Assembly (NCBI RefSeq): GCF_000265075.1
Contig: NZ_AJYA01000016.1
Location: 62,001 to 126,000 of the forward strand
Length of the DNA stretch: 64,000 nt
Direction: 5' to 3'
Source of the DNA: Nitritalea halalkaliphila LW7
GTDB lineage: Bacteria; Bacteroidota; Bacteroidia; Cytophagales; Cyclobacteriaceae
Shown: positions 49,627 to 57,777 of the stretch, one piece after another
How positions within the stretch are numbered: the stretch's first letter is position 1
How the letters are laid out: the number at the start of each line of letters is the position of its first letter
Program-made: the position numbers and the translations under genes
Notes under the pieces: generated by a model
The model's input: only the letters and a program-made list of their open reading frames with translations
Databases searched by the model: none
Told to the model about the DNA's origin: nothing

Positions 49627-49962
49627 ATGGGAAAAGAAGAAAATTATTTCGATTTGGTCTATGAGGTGGTGCGGCTGATACCTCGCGGGAGGGTGACTTC
49701 CTATGGGGCCATCGCGCACTACCTCGGCATGAAAAGCGGTGCGCGGATGGTGGGCTATGCCATGAATGCCGCACATAGTCAGCCGGATGTGCCTGCGCAC
49801 CGGGTTGTAAATCGCTTGGGTTTACTGACGGGCAAGCATCACTTCGGTGCTCCCGATGAGATGGCAAGGAGGCTGCTGGCTGAGGGTATTCCCGTGGAGG
49901 AGGATCAAGTGCAGGATTTTCAGCGCTACTTTTGGGATCCTGCGCAGGAGCTGGCTTTATAG
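49627..49962 (+). CDS. Alkyltransferase-like protein (ATL) of the MGMT family
   Basis: A 111-residue intact protein: VYEVVRLIPRGRVTSYGAIA, GARMVGYAMNAAHS and, at the active site, DVPAHRVVNRLGLLTG. In O6-methylguanine-DNA methyltransferases this site is PCHRV, with the methyl-accepting Cys; here it is PAHRV. That substitution is characteristic of ATL proteins, which bind O6-alkylguanine without removing it and hand the lesion to nucleotide excision repair. The last 6 bases overlap the end of the convergent symporter gene. The DNA-binding helix residues are kept. Confidence 0.88.
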   Translation: MGKEENYFDLVYEVVRLIPRGRVTSYGAIAHYLGMKSGARMVGYAMNAAHSQPDVPAHRVVNRLGLLTGKHHFGAPDEMARRLLAEGIPVEEDQVQDFQRYFWDPAQELAL

Positions 49963-51437
49963 GCTGGCAGCTGGCGTGCCGGCAGGGGGAACCACTTCTT
50001 TACCGCGCCAGAGGAACAAGAGTAAAAACATCAGGGCTCCATTTAGAATAAGTGCTTCGAATCCGAACTGGTAGCCCCAAAGCCAGCTTTCTGAATTTTG
50101 GGTGATGAGAAAGGTGAGCGTAGGTGCCAGGATGCCCGCCAAGGGTACCTTTTTATCCTGCACCTGCCAGCGGGTGAACAAGCCGAAGGCGTAAAGTCCT
50201 AGCAGTGGTCCGTAGGTATAGCCCGCGATTTTAAATACAGCGGTGATGACGCTTTGATCGTTTAGCCAGCGAAAGGCCATGATGCAGAGAAACATGAGCA
50301 GGGTAAAGGCGAGGTGTACCTGTTTACGTACTTGGGTACGTTTTTCGGCAGGATAGCGTCTTTCGATCTGCAGAAAATCATAGCAGAACGAGGTGGTCAG
50401 CGCTGTCAGCGTGGAGTCCGCGCTGGAGTAAGCTGCAGCCGTAATCCCTAAAATAAAGATGATTCCTGCGAAAGCCGTCATGTGGTTCGTCGCCAGGAAA
50501 GGGTATAGGTCGTCAGTCCGCGCGGGCAGAGAGATCTCCTCTTGGGCGGCATATTGATAGAGTAAGATGCCGAGTGAGAGGAAAAGGAGATTCACGAACA
50601 CCAGGATCAGCGTAAACCAGAACATATTCTTTTGGGCTTCGCCCAAAGACTTACAGGTCAGGTTTTTCTGCATCATATCCTGATCCAGGCCGGTCATGAC
50701 GATGGTGATAAACATACCGGAGGCGAACTGTTTCCAGAAGTTATTTGCCGACTGCCAGTTCCAGTCGAAAATTTGGGAGCGGGTGTCGCTGCTTACGCGG
50801 TCGATGAGTTCCAGGGGGCCTTGAATGCCGAGGCTTTGCGCCAGCAGAACCAGTGCGGAGACTACGGCGGCCAGCATAAAGAAGGTCTGCAGGGTGTCTG
50901 TCCAGACCACGGTTTTTATGCCTCCACGGTGGGTATAAATCCAGATCAGGCTCACGGTCAGTAGGACGGCCACCCAAAACGGGATGCCGAGGGGTTCGAA
51001 AAGGATGAGCTGCAGGACGCCGGCCACGAGAAAAACGCGGATGGAGGAGCCCAGGGTGCGGCTGAGGATAAAGAAAAAGGCGCCAGTTTTATAGGACCAG
51101 AAGCCAAATCGCGTCTCCAGATAGCTATAAATGGAGACTAAATTTAGCCGATAGTAGAGGGGAAGCAGGACGCGGGCGATGACCAGATAGCCCAGGGTGT
51201 AGCCGAGCACCACCTGGAAGTAGTGGAAGTTCGAGCTGCCCACCTCGCCGGGCACAGAGATGAAGGTGACGCCAGAAAGGGAGGCCCCGATCATACCGAA
51301 AGCCACTAAAAACCAGGGCTTTGACGGTCTCCTGTAAAAAAAGTGTCCGCAGAAGCTCCACGAGAGGTTAATCGGGAGATGAGGAACAAGAGCAGGAAGT
51401 AAGCCGTTATAATAAGGAGTACATGGGTGGTATTCAT
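49957..51437 (-). CDS. Sodium:solute symporter family transporter, frameshifted
   Basis: SSS-family transporter of about 493 residues. From the ATG at 51437 the first helix MNTTHVLLIITAYFLLLFLI is followed by TSRGASADTFFTGDRQSP; after a break near 51322 the sequence continues FLVAFGMIGASLSGVTFISV, the family-typical start of the core with substrate and sodium sites. Later features are GGIKTVVWTDTLQTFFMLAA, SGMFITIVMTGLDQDMMQKN (signature 1 of SSS) and ILGITAAAYSSADSTLTALT (sodium site with SSADS). About thirteen helices can be counted. Substrate unknown. Confidence 0.9.
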
Positions 51438-51496
51438 GGAGTTAATTTCCGGTGGATATCGATGGCGAAGTTGAGGATTATAATTAAATTTGCAAA

Positions 51497-51790
51497 ATGA
51501 AAATAGAAGCACAAATATTTCCGGAGTACGAAGAGGCAGAATTGCTGGTGGAGGAGCTGGTCGATACGGAGGAATGTGAGCTCGTCGTTTTTAATGATGA
51601 CGTGAATACCTTCGATCACGTGATTAATGTGCTCGTAAAGGTATGTCGCCATACCCGAGAGCAGGCCGAGCAGTGTACCCTAATTATTCACTATAAAGGT
51701 AAGTGTGCGGTGAAAAAGGGAACGCGCACACAGCTGAAGCCGATGTGTCAGGCGATTTTAGATGCAGGAATAGAGGCCGCGATTCTTTAA
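51497..51790 (+). CDS. clpS: ATP-dependent Clp protease adaptor ClpS
   Basis: A 97-residue intact protein. The ClpS fold is seen in CELVVFNDDVNTFDHVINVL (N-end-rule pocket, with Asn-Asp-Asp-Val-Asn) followed by LVKVCRHTREQAEQCTLIIH and GKCAVKKGTRTQLKPMCQAI. It delivers N-degron substrates to ClpAP/ClpCP. It lies 9 bases upstream of recR and is divergent from the symporter. Confidence 0.95.
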   Translation: MKIEAQIFPEYEEAELLVEELVDTEECELVVFNDDVNTFDHVINVLVKVCRHTREQAEQCTLIIHYKGKCAVKKGTRTQLKPMCQAILDAGIEAAIL

Positions 51791-51799
51791 GTTTTTTAC

Positions 51800-52414
51800 G
51801 TGAATTATCCTTCTAAGCTTATCGAGCAAGCCGTTCTAGAAATCAGTAAGCTACCGGGAATCGGGAAGAAGACGGCTTTGCGTCTGGCTTTACATCTTTT
51901 AAAACAGAATGAGCAGACCGTGGAGGGCCTCACTGGTGCACTGAGTCGCCTCAAGAAGGAAACACGTTACTGTGAGCGCTGTCATAACCTGTCGGATGGG
52001 CCGCTGTGCACGGTATGTGCCTCGCCTTCGCGACAGGAAAATGTGATTTGTGTGGTAGCAGAAGTACCGGATTTGATTGCGATCGAAAACACGGGGCAGT
52101 ATCGGGGTACGTATCATGTGCTGGGCGGTATCCTCTCGCCGATGCATGGAATAGGACCTGAGGAACTGCAGGTGGCGAGCTTACTGGAGCGGGTGAAGAG
52201 CGCGGGGGAGGAAATGGAAATTATTTTTGCGCTGCCTTCTACCATGGATGGAGATACGACCTCCTTTTATCTGATGAAACTTTTAAAGCCTTTCGGGGTG
52301 AATATCAGCACGGTGGCGCGGGGCATCCCGATCGGTGGAGAGCTCGAATATACGGATGAAGTGACGCTGGGAAGAAGTATTCTCGCGCGCGTGAAATATG
52401 ATTTTGGGGGGTAA
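51800..52414 (+). CDS. recR: Recombination mediator RecR
   Basis: Loads RecA on gapped DNA with RecO. The 204-residue protein is intact: helix-hairpin-helix ISKLPGIGKKTALRLALHLL, the C4 zinc finger YCERCHNLSDGPLCTVCASP, and the Toprim domain with VICVVAEVPDLIAIENTGQY (conserved Glu) and RGTYHVLGGILSPMHGIGPE. GTG start at 51800, 9 bases after clpS, so cotranscribed with it. Length and all metal residues are as expected for the family. Confidence 0.97.
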   Translation: MNYPSKLIEQAVLEISKLPGIGKKTALRLALHLLKQNEQTVEGLTGALSRLKKETRYCERCHNLSDGPLCTVCASPSRQENVICVVAEVPDLIAIENTGQYRGTYHVLGGILSPMHGIGPEELQVASLLERVKSAGEEMEIIFALPSTMDGDTTSFYLMKLLKPFGVNISTVARGIPIGGELEYTDEVTLGRSILARVKYDFGG

Positions 52415-52417
52415 TTT

Positions 52418-52447
52418 TTTGGAGATTGAAAAAATTGCTTACCTTTG
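52418..52447 (+). promoter_or_regulatory. Bacteroidota promoter of the tRNA-Ala gene
   Basis: TTTG at 52418-52421 (-33) and TACCTTTG at 52440-52447 (-7, consensus TAnnTTTG) are separated by 18 bases, and transcription would start about 7-10 bases before the tRNA. Spacing and sequence are near perfect; it is the clearest promoter in the window. Confidence 0.82.
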
Positions 52448-52463
52448 CAACACCAAATTTCTA

Positions 52464-52537
52464 GGGGGATTAGCTCAGTTGGCTAGAGCGCTACACTGGC
52501 AGTGTAGAGGTCATCGGTTCGAATCCGTTATCCTCCA
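52464..52537 (+). tRNA. tRNA-Ala (anticodon GGC)
   Basis: A 74-base cloverleaf: acceptor GGGGGAT/ATCCTCC with a G3-U70 wobble, the identity element of alanine tRNAs; D arm GCTC/GAGC; anticodon arm CTACA/TGTAG with loop CTGGCAG (anticodon GGC); T loop TTCGAAT. Discriminator A follows and CCA is not encoded. The T stem (ATCGG/CCGTT) has a T50-T64 mismatch that is unusual and may be a base-call error. It is preceded by a strong promoter and followed by a terminator. Confidence 0.95.
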
Positions 52538-52549
52538 CTTAAAAATAGA

Positions 52550-52576
52550 AAGCTGACTTCGGTCGGCTTTTTTTTG
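52550..52576 (+). terminator. Terminator after tRNA-Ala
   Basis: AAGCTGAC, TTC, GGTCGGCTT with G-T pairs, followed by a long T-run. Confidence 0.85.
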
Positions 52577-52600
52577 CTCCATACTTTTGTGCAGGGCACA

Positions 52601-52637
52601 AAAAATCCCCAGCTTTTGGCTTCCGGGGATTTTTTTA
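52601..52637. terminator. Bidirectional terminator before cytochrome c peroxidase
   Basis: AAAATCCCC and GGGGATTTT pair around a short loop with inner AGC/GCT, with T-run after on the plus strand and A-run on the minus side, ending the peroxidase transcript from the right. Confidence 0.8.
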
Positions 52638-52681
52638 TTGACAATAGCAGGGGCTGCTTAGCAGGCTGCTCGCCTTCAGGA

Positions 52682-53737
52682 TCAGGGTAGCACGGGGGCT
52701 TCGGCCAGCACCTGCGGGAGTTCTCCTGTCAGGCTTTTCAAGAAGGCACTTAAATCCGCCAGTTCTTCTTCGCTGAAGCTACGGTTCAGCTGGGTAATTC
52801 CCATGATCTGAACGCTTTCTTTTAGGTCATGCACACTTCCATCATGGAAGTAAGGATAGGTTTCGGCGATATTTCGTAGAGAAGGCACCTTAAACTTGAA
52901 CAGATCCCCAGGATTCCCGCTCAGTGCATATAGGCCCGGGTCCTCATGAATGCGGCTGTCCACGCTGCGGAAATCTTGCATCTCGCCGAAGCGTCGGAAC
53001 TGCTGTCCTCCCAGAGCCACGCCATCATGACAGGACTGGCACCCAGCATCTAAGAATACTTTTAGGCCCTTTTTTTCTTGCGCGCTGAGCGCTGCAAAGT
53101 CCTTTTCCATAAAGGCATCGAAGCGTGATGGGGTGAGGAGTTGGGACTCAAAAGCCGCTATCGCCTCGGCCACATGCTGATAGGTGATAGGCTCTTCAGC
53201 CTGAGGGAAAGCTTGGCGAAAGCGCTCCACATAGGCAGGCACCTCTTTTAGGCGCTCTAGTAAGATTCCTTCATGCGGGATGGCCATCTCCACGGGGTTC
53301 AGGATAGGCCCTTTCGCCTGCTCGGTGAGATCGGCGGCCCGACCATCCCAGAACTGCGTGTCATGCAGTACTGCATTTAATACGGTAGGAGAGTTTCGGT
53401 CGCCGAGCATCCCAGGTAGCGCCCCCGGTGAGGTGGGTAATTTATCCACCCCGTAGCGGCCCAGGTCATGGCAGGTATTACAGCTTTGCTCCCCATTAAT
53501 ACTCAGCCGAGTGTCGAAATATAGAAGTTGTCCCAGCTCCGCCTGTGCCTCATTCACTTCCGGGTAATCCCATTCATGGATGCCGCGTAAGGTTTTTCGG
53601 GCCTCGGCCCAAAGGAGCGCGTCTGCCGCTTCATAGGTAGTGGCTGCTTTTTCAGTGGTATTTTCTACCCGCACGATGCCGGACAATAAAAATCCAATTA
53701 GCATGGTGCTTCCGACGAGAAGGAGGTTGTTTTTCAT
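52682..53737 (-). CDS. Di-haem cytochrome c peroxidase (MauG/CcpA type)
   Basis: Periplasmic enzyme that reduces hydrogen peroxide with electrons from cytochrome c, or a related MauG-type protein. The 351-residue intact product has an N-terminal membrane anchor or signal (MKNNLLLVGSTMLIGFLLSG), the first haem site NGEQSCNTCHDLGRYGVDK (CxxCH), a conserved ENPVEMAIPHEG-like region (ILNPVEMAIPHEGILL), and the second haem site LDAGCQSCHDGVALGGQQF (CxxCH). DVNSPTVLNAVLHDTQFWDG-type sequence follows the first haem. A CRP-like dyad lies 56 bases upstream of the start. Confidence 0.93.
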   Translation of the reverse strand: MKNNLLLVGSTMLIGFLLSGIVRVENTTEKAATTYEAADALLWAEARKTLRGIHEWDYPEVNEAQAELGQLLYFDTRLSINGEQSCNTCHDLGRYGVDKLPTSPGALPGMLGDRNSPTVLNAVLHDTQFWDGRAADLTEQAKGPILNPVEMAIPHEGILLERLKEVPAYVERFRQAFPQAEEPITYQHVAEAIAAFESQLLTPSRFDAFMEKDFAALSAQEKKGLKVFLDAGCQSCHDGVALGGQQFRRFGEMQDFRSVDSRIHEDPGLYALSGNPGDLFKFKVPSLRNIAETYPYFHDGSVHDLKESVQIMGITQLNRSFSEEELADLSAFLKSLTGELPQVLAEAPVLP

Positions 53738-53792
53738 AGTACTGTGCTGAACGATTACGTGTACAAAGATCAGCAGAAGGACAGACTAAGGA

Positions 53793-53808
53793 GGTGATGC
53801 AAGTCACC
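53793..53808. promoter_or_regulatory. CRP/FNR-like dyad upstream of cytochrome c peroxidase
   Basis: GGTGATGCAAGTCACC contains GTGA-N6-TCAC, the half-site geometry of CRP-family regulators, about 56 bases before the peroxidase ATG. CRP/FNR-type control of cytochrome c peroxidases is common, so a redox or oxygen regulator is plausible. Confidence 0.5.
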
Positions 53809-54118
53809 CTTTCCGCTGAGAATTATCTTTTATGAAGAGGATGTGTTCATAATGATAGACCTCCAGAGCCAGTGGGCGCGCATTTTTAAGAATAGATAGA
53901 TTTTGTCTATGGGGGATTGATTTTTTAGATGTGGATTGGATGTATTTCAGGCAGTCATCGCCGTGCATTTTTTTAGGGAGGCACTAGGTTTGAATGGCTT
54001 TACACGTAGTGGTACAAGAGGGAGTTCGCAGTAGATTCCCTTTTTTTTGAATATTAAGAAAGAAATAACTTCGTTTTTTAGAAAATAGTCCGTAAGATTG
54101 TTGAGCAATTAAAAATTC
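53809..54118. other. Intergenic region before the threonine leader
   Basis: About 310 bases between the CRP-like dyad and the leader ORF. The only structure is a weak hairpin GGGAGT/ATTCCC with an eight-T run at about 54028-54050, which could be a terminator of a short transcript. No ORF is supportable. Confidence 0.45.
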
Positions 54119-54241
54119 ATGTTTTTAGACGCAAGACCATATCGTCGTTTTTTTACATTGGCCTTCCGGTTTACCGGATCGATGTCTACTTTTTTCATGT
54201 GCACCTGCACCTGTTTCACGCTTACACTTATTACGGGCTAA
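54119..54241 (+). CDS. Threonine-rich leader peptide of the thrABC operon (proposed)
   Basis: An open frame of 40 codons, beginning MFLDARPYRRFFTLAFRFTG, with a second in-frame ATG at 54182 giving the 19-residue MSTFFMCTCTCFTLTLITG. That last part has six Thr, four Cys-x-Thr-like steps and one Ile. It lies 85 bases upstream of thrA, where leader peptides rich in the operon's end product control attenuation. The frame is small and its translation is unproven, but the Thr density at exactly this place is unlikely to be chance. A perfect palindrome (54279-54299) follows before thrA. Confidence 0.65.
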   Translation: MFLDARPYRRFFTLAFRFTGSMSTFFMCTCTCFTLTLITG

Positions 54242-54278
54242 GCCCATTAACGAAAACCATATTATCCCATCCCCATGC

Positions 54279-54299
54279 TGTACAGGAATTTCCTGTACA
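54279..54299. promoter_or_regulatory. Perfect palindrome between threonine leader and thrA
   Basis: TGTACAGGAATTTCCTGTAC followed by A is a 10-1-10 perfect inverted repeat, flanked by CATG copies that could extend the stem. It ends 27 bases before the thrA ATG. There is no T-run after it, so it is not a classical terminator; it may be an operator, an anti-antiterminator arm, or a structure that hides the ribosome site. Confidence 0.6.
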
Positions 54300-54326
54300 C
54301 GTGCATGACTTAATCCTACAGCCAGT

Positions 54327-56753
54327 ATGAAAGTATTAAAGTTTGGAGGTTCCTCAGTAGCGAATCTGGAAAACATCGAAAAAGTCTTCGAGATCATTCG
54401 ACAAGCAGAGCAAGAAGCCGAAATCACGGTGGTGTTTTCGGCCCTTGGAGGCGTCACGGAAATTTTACTTTCTTGTGCTACCATGGCCACGAATGGTCAG
54501 GCGGCCTATGCAGAATATTTAAAAGGAGTAGAGGAGCGGCATTATGCGCTGGTTCATGCGCTTATTCCGATCCAGCAGCAGTCCGCTGTGCTGACCTATG
54601 TAAAGGTGCGCTTTAATGAGCTGGAAGACCTCTGTCATGGTGTGTACCTCATTCGGGAGTGTTCTCCGAAAACCCTTGACTACATCCTCAGCTTCGGGGA
54701 GCGTCTATCAGCCTTTATTTTAGCGGAGGCCCTCCGTGTCCGTGGTCTGGACACACATTATGTGGATGCGCGTGAACTTATCCGCACAGATGCGAATTTC
54801 GGGAATGCCAAAGTAGATTTTCCACAGACCAACGATTTGATCCTAGCGTATTACGATCAGCATCCGGGGCTAAAGGTCATCACGGGCTTCATCGCCTCGA
54901 CAGCACAGGGCGCTACGAGTACGCTGGGGCGCTCGGGATCAGATTATACGGCAGCGATTTTTGCTTCTGCGTTGCAGGCGGAGGAGCTGCAGATCTGGAC
55001 AGATGTTTCTGGCGTGTTGACCGCCGATCCGAAGTTGGTATATTCTGCCTTTACGATCCCTCAGCTGACCTATTTAGAGGCCATGGAGCTCTCGCATTTC
55101 GGTGCCAAGGTCATTTTTCCGAGTACCATGCAGCCGGCCATGAAAAAGGGGATTCCGATTTACATCAAGAATACCTTTGCGCCTGCGCACCCTGGCACCT
55201 TAATCGGAGGGGAGCCCGTGAATGGCAAGATCCTCAAGGGGATTTCCTCTATCTCGAATGTGTCCCTCCTGAATGTGCAGGGCTCGGGCCTGATTCATGT
55301 GGTGGGCGTTAGTCGGCGGGTCTTTGGGGCTTTGGCGGATGCCAAAATCAATATTATCCTGATTTCTCAGGCCTCTTCGGAGCATAGTATCTGCATCGCG
55401 GTGCGGGAGCCAGAGGTGAATATGGCCAAGCAGGTGATCGAGCATGAGTTTCTGTATGAGATCCAAAATGGCGAGATGGATCCTGTGCAGATCCTGTCGA
55501 ATATGTCCGTGCTGGCGGCCGTAGGGGAGAATATGAAGCAAAATCCCGGTGCTGCGGGCAGGATGTTCCAGGCGCTGGGGCGAAATAATGTCAATATTTA
55601 TGCCATCGCACAAGGGAGTTCGGAGCTGAATATTTCTGCGGTGGTGGCCAAGTCGGACTTGCAGAAAGCACTGAATGCGCTTCATGAGGCCTTTTTCCTT
55701 TCGGATCAGAAGGTTCTGCACGTGTTTTTAGTGGGGATGGGGCTGATCGGCAAGGCGCTGGTGAAGATGATCGCGGCGCAGCGGGAGAAGCTGGGCAGAG
55801 ACCATGCGCTAGACATTCAGATTCATGGGATCGCGAATAGTCGCTACATGGCGTTTCATGAGGATGGCTTCGACCTGCATCACTGTCCCCTACCTGAAGA
55901 GGCGGAGGGTGCTGTTCCGATGGATTTAGAGGCATTTATACGGCAGATGGAGGAGATGAATTTCTCGAATGCGGTGTTTGTGGACTGTGGCGAGTCTCAG
56001 GAGGTGGCTGATGTGTACACGCGTGTGCTGGAGGCTAAGGTGGGCATCGTGACGCCAAATAAAAAGGCGAATTCCGCTTCATTAGACGCGTACCGCGAGC
56101 TCAAGCGGCTGGCCAAGAAGCGTGGGGTGAAGTTTTTATACGAGACGAATGTGGCGGCGGGCCTTCCGGTCATCAATACGCTGCAGGACCTGATGCTCAG
56201 CGGGGATCGTGTGCTGAAGATCGAGGCGGTGCTGAGCGGTTCTATGAATTATATTTTCAGTGAGCTAGAGCGTGGGGCGCCTTTTTCGGAGGTGGTGCGT
56301 CAGGCGAAGGCGCTGGGCTACACGGAGCCGGATCCACGGGATGACTTGAGTGGCATGGATGTGGGGCGAAAAATTTTGATTTTAGGTCGCGAGGCAGAGC
56401 AGGACCTAGAGTTTTCGGATGTCAGCATCGAAAGTATGGTGCCGGAAGACTGTGTGGATATCGTCGATGTGGAGGCCTTCTTGCGTCAGCTGGAGCAGCA
56501 TGATGCGCGCTTCCGTGAGCGCTTAGAGGCGGCGGAGGCCGAGGGCAAGAAGCTTCGGTTTATGGCGACCTTGGAGCATGGAAAGGCACAGGTGGGCCTT
56601 CAGGCACTGCCGGCTACGCATCCTTTTTACAGCTTAAAGGGGAGTGATAACATGATTTTATTTACTACTGAGCGCTACCATGATTTTCCGATGATCGTCC
56701 GTGGTCCGGGAGCGGGCGCGGATGTGACGGCGGCAGGGTTTTTGCTGATGTGA
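54327..56753 (+). CDS. thrA: Bifunctional aspartokinase / homoserine dehydrogenase
   Basis: Catalyses the first and third steps of threonine synthesis from aspartate. The 808-residue protein is intact. The aspartokinase domain (about 1-300) begins MKVLKFGGSSVANLENIEKV and has ATSTLGRSGSDYTAAIFASA; two ACT-like regulatory segments (SLLNVQGSGLIHVVGVSRRV, SVLAAVGENMKQNPGAAGRM) follow, then the homoserine dehydrogenase domain (from about 465; VFLVGMGLIGKALVKMI, KKANSASLDAYRELKRLAKK, YETNVAAGLPVINTLQDLML, SGSMNYIFSELERG, LGYTEPDPRDDLSGMDVGRK). It is the first structural gene of thrA-thrB-thrC, preceded by the leader. The enzyme is normally feedback-inhibited by threonine through the ACT domains. 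Confidence 0.97.
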   Translation: MKVLKFGGSSVANLENIEKVFEIIRQAEQEAEITVVFSALGGVTEILLSCATMATNGQAAYAEYLKGVEERHYALVHALIPIQQQSAVLTYVKVRFNELEDLCHGVYLIRECSPKTLDYILSFGERLSAFILAEALRVRGLDTHYVDARELIRTDANFGNAKVDFPQTNDLILAYYDQHPGLKVITGFIASTAQGATSTLGRSGSDYTAAIFASALQAEELQIWTDVSGVLTADPKLVYSAFTIPQLTYLEAMELSHFGAKVIFPSTMQPAMKKGIPIYIKNTFAPAHPGTLIGGEPVNGKILKGISSISNVSLLNVQGSGLIHVVGVSRRVFGALADAKINIILISQASSEHSICIAVREPEVNMAKQVIEHEFLYEIQNGEMDPVQILSNMSVLAAVGENMKQNPGAAGRMFQALGRNNVNIYAIAQGSSELNISAVVAKSDLQKALNALHEAFFLSDQKVLHVFLVGMGLIGKALVKMIAAQREKLGRDHALDIQIHGIANSRYMAFHEDGFDLHHCPLPEEAEGAVPMDLEAFIRQMEEMNFSNAVFVDCGESQEVADVYTRVLEAKVGIVTPNKKANSASLDAYRELKRLAKKRGVKFLYETNVAAGLPVINTLQDLMLSGDRVLKIEAVLSGSMNYIFSELERGAPFSEVVRQAKALGYTEPDPRDDLSGMDVGRKILILGREAEQDLEFSDVSIESMVPEDCVDIVDVEAFLRQLEQHDARFRERLEAAEAEGKKLRFMATLEHGKAQVGLQALPATHPFYSLKGSDNMILFTTERYHDFPMIVRGPGAGADVTAAGFLLM

Positions 56754-56778
56754 TTCGTATCGGAAATTATACCCGCTT

Positions 56779-57723
56779 ATGAGGGCGCTGCGAAGGGTAA
56801 AGGCCTTTGCGCCGGCCACGGTCGCGAATGTGTCTTGTGGTTTTGATATATTGGGTTTTGCGATTGAGGCGCTGGGCGATCAGGTGACGGTGTCTTTTAA
56901 TGATGAGGCGCGCCTGCGCGTGCTGCGCATCGAGGGGGATGGTGGCAAGCTGCCCTTAGAGGCGGATAAAAATACTTGTGCGGTGGCGATACATGCGATG
57001 CTGCTCCACCTCGGTTCGCGGCAGGGGATGGATATTATTTTAGAAAAGGGCTTGCCCTTAGGTTCCGGGATGGGCTCCTCTGCTGCGAGTGCAGCTGCTG
57101 CCTTGGTGGCGGCGAATGTTTTGCTCGGAGAGCCCTTTACGAAGGCCCAGCTGGTGCCTTTCGCGATGGAGGCGGAGCGTGTGGCCTGTGGTGCCGCGCA
57201 TGCAGATAATGTGGCGCCGGCTATTCTTGGTGGCTTCGTGCTGATTCGCGACTATCATCCGCTGGATCTGGTGCCACTTCCCGTGCCGGAGGGCTTGTAC
57301 TGCACCCTGCTGCATCCCCATTTAGAGTTGCGGACCGAAGATGCGCGTAGTGTTTTGAAGCAGCAGGTTTCCTTAAAAGATGCCACGGTGCAGTCGGGAA
57401 ATATCGCGGGGCTGGTGGCGGGCTTATATCAAAATGACCTGGCGCTGGTTTCTCGCTCCCTAAAAGATGTGATTGCGGAGCCTTCCCGGGCGCTCTTGAT
57501 CCCTGGCTTTTATGCCTTGCGGACGGCGGTCATGCAGGAGGGAGCGCTGGGGTCGGGGATTTCTGGCTCCGGGCCTACGATTTTCGTGATGAGCCCGAGT
57601 GAGGAACAGGCCCGGCGGGTAGGTGCTGTGGCGGAGGCCCTGTATCAGGAGCTCGGATTGGGCTTGGATGTTTATTATTCGGCCATCAACAGGCAAGGGG
57701 CGCATGTGCTGGAAACGGCCTAG
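56779..57723 (+). CDS. thrB: Homoserine kinase
   Basis: Phosphorylates homoserine in the threonine pathway. The 314-residue GHMP kinase is intact: VKAFAPATVANVSCGFDILG (start of the fold), EKGLPLGSGMGSSAASAAAA (glycine-rich ATP loop) and ALGSGISGSGPTIFVMSPSE (motif 3). It starts 25 bases after thrA and 54 bases before thrC, so it is the middle of the operon. Length is standard. Confidence 0.97.
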   Translation: MRALRRVKAFAPATVANVSCGFDILGFAIEALGDQVTVSFNDEARLRVLRIEGDGGKLPLEADKNTCAVAIHAMLLHLGSRQGMDIILEKGLPLGSGMGSSAASAAAALVAANVLLGEPFTKAQLVPFAMEAERVACGAAHADNVAPAILGGFVLIRDYHPLDLVPLPVPEGLYCTLLHPHLELRTEDARSVLKQQVSLKDATVQSGNIAGLVAGLYQNDLALVSRSLKDVIAEPSRALLIPGFYALRTAVMQEGALGSGISGSGPTIFVMSPSEEQARRVGAVAEALYQELGLGLDVYYSAINRQGAHVLETA

Positions 57724-57777
57724 CCTGGCGCCCGTGGGCGGAGATGCTTTCTTTAACTTTAACCATTAATCGATACC

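Noticed and set aside
53770-54118. A small RNA or gene before the threonine leader
   Set aside because: Only a weak hairpin with a T-run is seen; there is no supportable promoter or conserved structure by eye.
54125-54490. Minus-strand 121-codon ORF over the thrA start and leader
   Set aside because: Antisense shadow of thrA and of the leader; the plus-strand frames are the ones with family sequence.
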